The position numbers and the translations under genes were made by a program. A DNA stretch of 64,000 nucleotides, taken from SB11 sp964584305. Its GTDB lineage: Bacteria; Bacteroidota; Bacteroidia; UBA8524. This document shows positions 60,808 to 64,000 of this stretch, piece after piece. How positions within the stretch are numbered: position 1 is the first letter of the stretch; each line of letters starts with the position of its first letter. The DNA is taken from assembly GCA_964584305.1 (NCBI GenBank), contig CAZOZL010000001.1, positions 310,001 through 374,000 of the forward strand, written 5' to 3'. Under the pieces are notes generated by a model. It was not told the origin of the DNA, searched no databases, and was given only the letters and a program-made list of their open reading frames with translations.

Positions 60808-61176
60808 TTACCTATTCAAATCCCAAACTGTAAAAAGCCTGTCAATCAGCCGGTTTTCATCGTCTGTCATTAGTTTATCAGCCATTACTACTTTCATAGC
60901 AAATTCAATTATTTTGTTGCGTTCATCCTGAGTTGAAAGCGAATAAAAACGGCTACAAACCTCATCAAAGTGGCTATAATGTTCTGATGATGGCAAGGCG
61001 GTAAGAAATGCCTGCTCTTTTATCAAATCCATTTCATTATCAAAATTGTTTTCTAAAAAATCCAAAATTATCGTTTTCTCTTTTGGCTGTGATGCACCAT
61101 CGGCACGCGATAAAATCCCTAAAAGGTGAAAAGCGATTTCACATTTATTTAGCTTGGCTATAAAGTTTGTACTCAT
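60808..61176 (-). CDS. TerB-like small protein
   Basis: 122 residues, all-helical. LLGILSRADGASQPKEKTIILDFLEN resembles the TerB/DjlA-N pattern, in which a helix pair carries an acidic ADG turn; a second half (MKVVMADKLMTDDENRLIDRLF) repeats it. TerB folds bind metal in tellurite-response proteins, but here there is no ter cluster. It lies 22 bases downstream of the menC stop on the same strand, so it may belong to the menaquinone operon. Family moderately sure. Confidence 0.5.
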   Translation of the reverse strand: MSTNFIAKLNKCEIAFHLLGILSRADGASQPKEKTIILDFLENNFDNEMDLIKEQAFLTALPSSEHYSHFDEVCSRFYSLSTQDERNKIIEFAMKVVMADKLMTDDENRLIDRLFTVWDLNR

Positions 61177-61198
61177 TCAGCATCAAATCTAACAATTT

Positions 61199-62242
61199 TT
61201 AAAAAATAGACCAGCTTTTATTGGGCAAATAGCCAATAAAACCGTTTTTCATATACAAAGGGCTGTCAAAATTATTGGTAAATAGTTGCCCCGTACCCAA
61301 ACCTTGCGGCATTTTTATAGCATATTTTGATGCAAATTGTGTTATCGCATTTAGCCCCACATTACTTTCAAGTGCCGAGGTTATCCACCAGCCTATATTG
61401 TTTTTTTGTGCTAAAGATATCCAGTGTTCAGTGGCTTTAAAACCGCCTAAAAGGCTGGGTTTTAAAATAATATACTGTGGTTTTATATGGGCTAATAGTT
61501 TTTGGGCATGAGTAGTGGCAATACCTATTAGTTCTTCATCCAAGGCTATATCAATGGGTGTTTGTGCACAAATGGCTTGCATTATATCCCATTGTTTTTG
61601 TTTTATGGGCTGCTCTATACTATGTATTTCAAAACGTTTCAAATCGTTAAGTTTTTCCAAAGCCTCATCCGCCAAAAATGCACCGTTGGCATCTACTCTA
61701 ATCTCTACTTTAAAGGCACTGTATTTTTTCCGTAGCTTTTCAAGCATACGGCATTCTTCATCAAAATCTAACGCTCCAATTTTAAACTTAATACAGCTAA
61801 ACCCTGCTTGTATTTTGGTTTCAGCTTGTTGCAGCATATTCTCACTATCAGCCATCCAAACCAAGCCATTTATAGGTAGTTTTTGTTTGCCTTTGTAAAA
61901 TGGAGTATCAAAAATTTTATGTCCTCCACCGTTTTCTAAATCAAGCCATGCGGTTTCTATACCAAATTTAATAGAGGGCAAATTTTCGGTATCTAAATCA
62001 GTAGGGTGCTTGCCTTGGTTTATTAGCTCTACTATTGCGTTTAGTTGATTTTCGAAATTGTAGGTATCATCAATACTTAGCCCTTTTAGCGGGCTAATTT
62101 CGCCTATGCCTATACTATTGGCATTATTAATTTTGCTTAGCTTAAGTAACCAAACCTTTTTATTTTTTAATGTACTGCGAGATGTTTTTGCAGGAATTTT
62201 AAATTTCAGAGAATGGGCTGTAACTGATGCTATAAAACTCAT
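61199..62242 (-). CDS. menC: o-Succinylbenzoate synthase-like enolase-superfamily enzyme
   Basis: 347 residues from ATG 62242, one base after the menA stop. Enolase superfamily: CIKFKIGALDF holds the KxK catalytic pair, EIRVDANGAF the first metal Asp, IEQPI the Glu, IALDEELIG the next acidic ligand and YIILKPSLLGG the second catalytic Lys. Dehydrates SHCHC to o-succinylbenzoate in menaquinone synthesis; a dipeptide epimerase reading is possible, but the menA neighbour argues for MenC. No signal peptide. Confidence 0.87.
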   Translation of the reverse strand: MSFIASVTAHSLKFKIPAKTSRSTLKNKKVWLLKLSKINNANSIGIGEISPLKGLSIDDTYNFENQLNAIVELINQGKHPTDLDTENLPSIKFGIETAWLDLENGGGHKIFDTPFYKGKQKLPINGLVWMADSENMLQQAETKIQAGFSCIKFKIGALDFDEECRMLEKLRKKYSAFKVEIRVDANGAFLADEALEKLNDLKRFEIHSIEQPIKQKQWDIMQAICAQTPIDIALDEELIGIATTHAQKLLAHIKPQYIILKPSLLGGFKATEHWISLAQKNNIGWWITSALESNVGLNAITQFASKYAIKMPQGLGTGQLFTNNFDSPLYMKNGFIGYLPNKSWSIF

Positions 62243-62243
62243 A

Positions 62244-63152
62244 TTATAATAAAAAACTAAGTCCAAACATACCTAATGATATGGCTGCTGCCCCAAGTGA
62301 ATATACTTTTAGCTCGTTGTTTAGCTTTTGCTCTTCCCCTTCTTTAGTTTTTGCTATTCTACTATAACTAAACAGTATTGGCAGCCAAAAAGCTACAAAT
62401 GCCCAGTAAAACCATGTGGGTTGCGTATTGATGAATATATAAATACTTAATGACCAAAAACCAGTAAGCGTTAGTATTAGCTGGTACATCACTGTTTGTT
62501 TTCTGCCAAGGCGCACGGCAAGTGTTATTTTATTGCTTGCTTCATCGTTTTTTATATCTCGTAGGTTATTAATGTTTAATACACCCACTGCCAAGCATCC
62601 AAAGCTAACGGCCAGTAATAGTAGTAGCCAGTGTAGTTGTGTACTCATTAAAAAATATGTGCCACCTACTGCCACTAATCCAAAAAATATAAATACAAAT
62701 ACATCGCCCAAGCCACTATACCCATACGCACCTTTGCCTACCGTGTATTTTATAGCCGCTGCAATGGCAGCAAGCCCAATGCTTAACATGGCTAATGTTT
62801 GCAAATCACCAAAATTTTGTAATCCTATTTTTAAAAGTGCTATCCCGCTTGTTAAGCTAAGTATAGAAAATACGATAACTGCTATGCGCATGGCTTTTTC
62901 AGAAATTGCGCCTGATTGTAGGGCTCTTTTAGGACCTACTCTATTCTCATTATCTGTGCCTTTTTTAAAATCGCCGTAATCATTGGCTAAGTTTGATAAT
63001 ATTTGCAAAAAAATTGCTGTAAGCAGTGCCAGCAAATAAATATTCCACTTAAAAACACCATCAATATTAGCGGCAAAAGCCCCCATAGTAATTGCGCCAA
63101 TGGCAAGGGGTAGTGTGCGAAGCCTAAATGCTTGTAGCCAGTTTTTAAACAT
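62244..63152 (-). CDS. menA: 1,4-Dihydroxy-2-naphthoate polyprenyltransferase
   Basis: 302 residues from ATG 63152. An UbiA-superfamily membrane protein with about eight helices. NLANDYGDFKKGTDNENRVGPKRA is the first Asp-rich prenyl-binding motif and INNLRDIKNDEASNKITLAVRLG the second (DxxxD-type). Prenylates DHNA in the inner membrane to form demethylmenaquinone. The longer frame to 63251 was rejected, as MFKNWLQAFRLRTLPLAIG is the usual beginning. Coupled to menC. Confidence 0.93.
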   Translation of the reverse strand: MFKNWLQAFRLRTLPLAIGAITMGAFAANIDGVFKWNIYLLALLTAIFLQILSNLANDYGDFKKGTDNENRVGPKRALQSGAISEKAMRIAVIVFSILSLTSGIALLKIGLQNFGDLQTLAMLSIGLAAIAAAIKYTVGKGAYGYSGLGDVFVFIFFGLVAVGGTYFLMSTQLHWLLLLLAVSFGCLAVGVLNINNLRDIKNDEASNKITLAVRLGRKQTVMYQLILTLTGFWSLSIYIFINTQPTWFYWAFVAFWLPILFSYSRIAKTKEGEEQKLNNELKVYSLGAAAISLGMFGLSFLL

Positions 63153-63186
63153 TGTTGCTACAAAGTTAGCGTATAGAGTGTAGAAA

Positions 63187-63837
63187 CTACTTCTTCTTTT
63201 TCTTTTTAAAATCGCCCCTTTTCCAAGCCTTAATAAACTTTGCCCAAGCAAAAGGGTTAAGAATATTTATAGGGGGCGTTTGCCCAGCATAGTAATATTT
63301 TGCTGCTTCTTGCCGTATCATCAAATCCTGATTTTCAGGACCATCAGCACCCATTGCTGCCGCTTGTTGCCGCAAAAATTCGCTCTCTAAATTTTTTCGA
63401 GCCAATACTTCCAATTCGTCTTCGGGAAGGTTAAGAGTAACAAAATAGTGATGCAAAAGCGCACTACTAATAAATGGGGTAATTATAACAGGTGCAAGGG
63501 TTAAAGTATCCTCAGCCAAAGTCATAATCATAGAGTATAGTTTACTATCGAGTGTTTTAGGCACTACATATTCTCTTTTTTTATAGCCTACACTGGAAAA
63601 CACAATAGTATCGCCTAAACGACTTACCAATGAGAAAATACCTTGTGCATTACTTGCCGAGCCGTAGTAGTTTCCCTTAACACGGATATTCACATCTTCT
63701 AATCCTCGTAAACTATCGCTACTTAGTACTATACCCGAAAACTGAACCAAAGAATCACCTTGAGTTTGTGCTATCGCATTTTTGAAATACAAGCTGTTTA
63801 TCAGGCAAAAAACGAGTATATATTTTATCTTAATCAC
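63187..63837 (-). CDS. Exported CarboxypepD_reg-like domain protein
   Basis: 216 residues from GTG 63837. Signal peptide to about 24 (FKNAIAQ). VQFSGIVLSSDSLRGLEDVNIRVKG and SNAQGIFSLVSRLGDTIVFSSVGYKK are the Ig-like regulatory-domain pattern. The C-terminal half is helical and Lys-rich (AWKRGDFKKKKKK). A single such domain on a secreted protein is common in this phylum and its role is not known. The start lies 35 bases upstream of the menA start, so it may precede menA in an operon. Confidence 0.75.
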   Translation of the reverse strand: MIKIKYILVFCLINSLYFKNAIAQTQGDSLVQFSGIVLSSDSLRGLEDVNIRVKGNYYGSASNAQGIFSLVSRLGDTIVFSSVGYKKREYVVPKTLDSKLYSMIMTLAEDTLTLAPVIITPFISSALLHHYFVTLNLPEDELEVLARKNLESEFLRQQAAAMGADGPENQDLMIRQEAAKYYYAGQTPPINILNPFAWAKFIKAWKRGDFKKKKKK

Positions 63838-63878
63838 AAGTAGTATATATATATTTAAAAAACAGTAAGGGTTTGTTC

Positions 63879-64000
63879 TTAAAATACAAAGCCCAATACC
63901 AAAACTGATGCTACAATTATTGGTGAAGGTATTTTAGTATATAGCAATAATAATACCGTAGCAGTTAATACCAAAACACTTTCCCATTGATGCGCTATTC
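63879..64000 (-). CDS. C-terminal end of a probable chromate transporter
   Basis: The frame is open from the window edge to TAA 63881-63879. It reads IAHQWESVLVLTATVLLLLYTKIPSPIIV followed by a further hydrophobic stretch, a pair of membrane helices with TKIPSP between them, as at the end of ChrA-family permeases. Only ~39 residues are seen, so the family is a guess from this loop; most of the gene is beyond base 64000. Confidence 0.4.
   Translation of the reverse strand, partial: IAHQWESVLVLTATVLLLLYTKIPSPIIVASVLVLGFVF

Noticed and set aside
1..64000. CRISPR array
   Set aside because: No direct repeats with regular unique spacers were seen; the only regular array is the in-gene 237-bp repeat.

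Overview
The window looks like a chromosomal segment of a Bacteroidota bacterium. The signs are type IX secretion (T9SS) cargo with type A and type B C-terminal sorting domains, a GldA-like gliding ABC ATPase, lipoproteins with the acidic post-Cys signal of this phylum, menaquinone genes, a mevalonate operon with a GYDIA-type GHMP kinase, and upstream boxes of the phylum-specific TAnnTTTG type in place of Shine-Dalgarno sites. The AT-rich gene order resembles environmental or metagenome-assembled members, and one 100-N scaffold gap is present. I cannot name a genus.

Layout. 1-614: N-terminal part of an HtrA-like protease. 902-6350: mevalonate pathway from HMG-CoA reductase to isopentenyl/dimethylallyl diphosphate (fni, HMG-CoA reductase, GYDIA kinase, mvaD, mevalonate kinase). 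6676-17660: housekeeping (patatin-barrel protein, MsrB lipoprotein, DEAD-box helicase, S24 regulator, CinA, M1 aminopeptidase, biotin carrier). 17661-18550: dispersed repeats and a decayed adhesin fragment. 18552-22676: accessory island with a HigB/HigA-ImmA toxin-antitoxin pair facing, tail to tail, a tightly coupled three-gene operon: a thymidylate-synthase-like enzyme with Asp at the pyrimidine-specificity position, a uracil-DNA-glycosylase-like protein, and an alpha-glutamyl/putrescinyl-thymine pyrophosphorylase clade-3-like protein. The island ends beside a 3' half tRNA-Pro and an intact tRNA-Met. 23283-30654: two giant tandem paralogous T9SS cargo proteins. 30988-42774: secreted and housekeeping genes (glutathione peroxidase, DUF2911, T9SS cargo, EreA/ChaN-like fused to a possible barrel, PfkA, alpha/beta hydrolase, potassium channel, CBS-histidine kinase). 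42937-47480: an islet between a tyrosine-recombinase remnant and tRNA-Asn, holding an all-minus cluster (hypothetical, DUF481-like, FMN reductase, isochorismatase-like, AraC regulator, broken pirin). 47582-51860: PfkB kinase, SigZ-like sigma factor with a convergent 21-residue Cys-rich peptide, small secreted proteins, GldA. 51864-55639: cell-envelope cluster (TPR protein with a 79-residue tandem repeat interrupted by the gap, LptE, sigma-54 activator). 55845-64000: M48 lipoprotein protease, TrpF-like protein, alkyltransferase-like protein, T9SS cargo, TerB-like protein, menC-menA, and the end of a probable chromate transporter.

The part most likely to be undescribed is the 18.5-22.7 kb island. 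A nucleotide (hydroxy)methylase-like enzyme, a glycosylase-like protein and a base-hypermodification-type enzyme are translationally coupled, which suggests a DNA-base modification and/or modified-base defence system in a cellular genome. This is inference from family membership and gene order. Many intergenic spaces carry a small set of dispersed palindromic and mosaic repeats. All calls come from reading the sequence; no database search was run.
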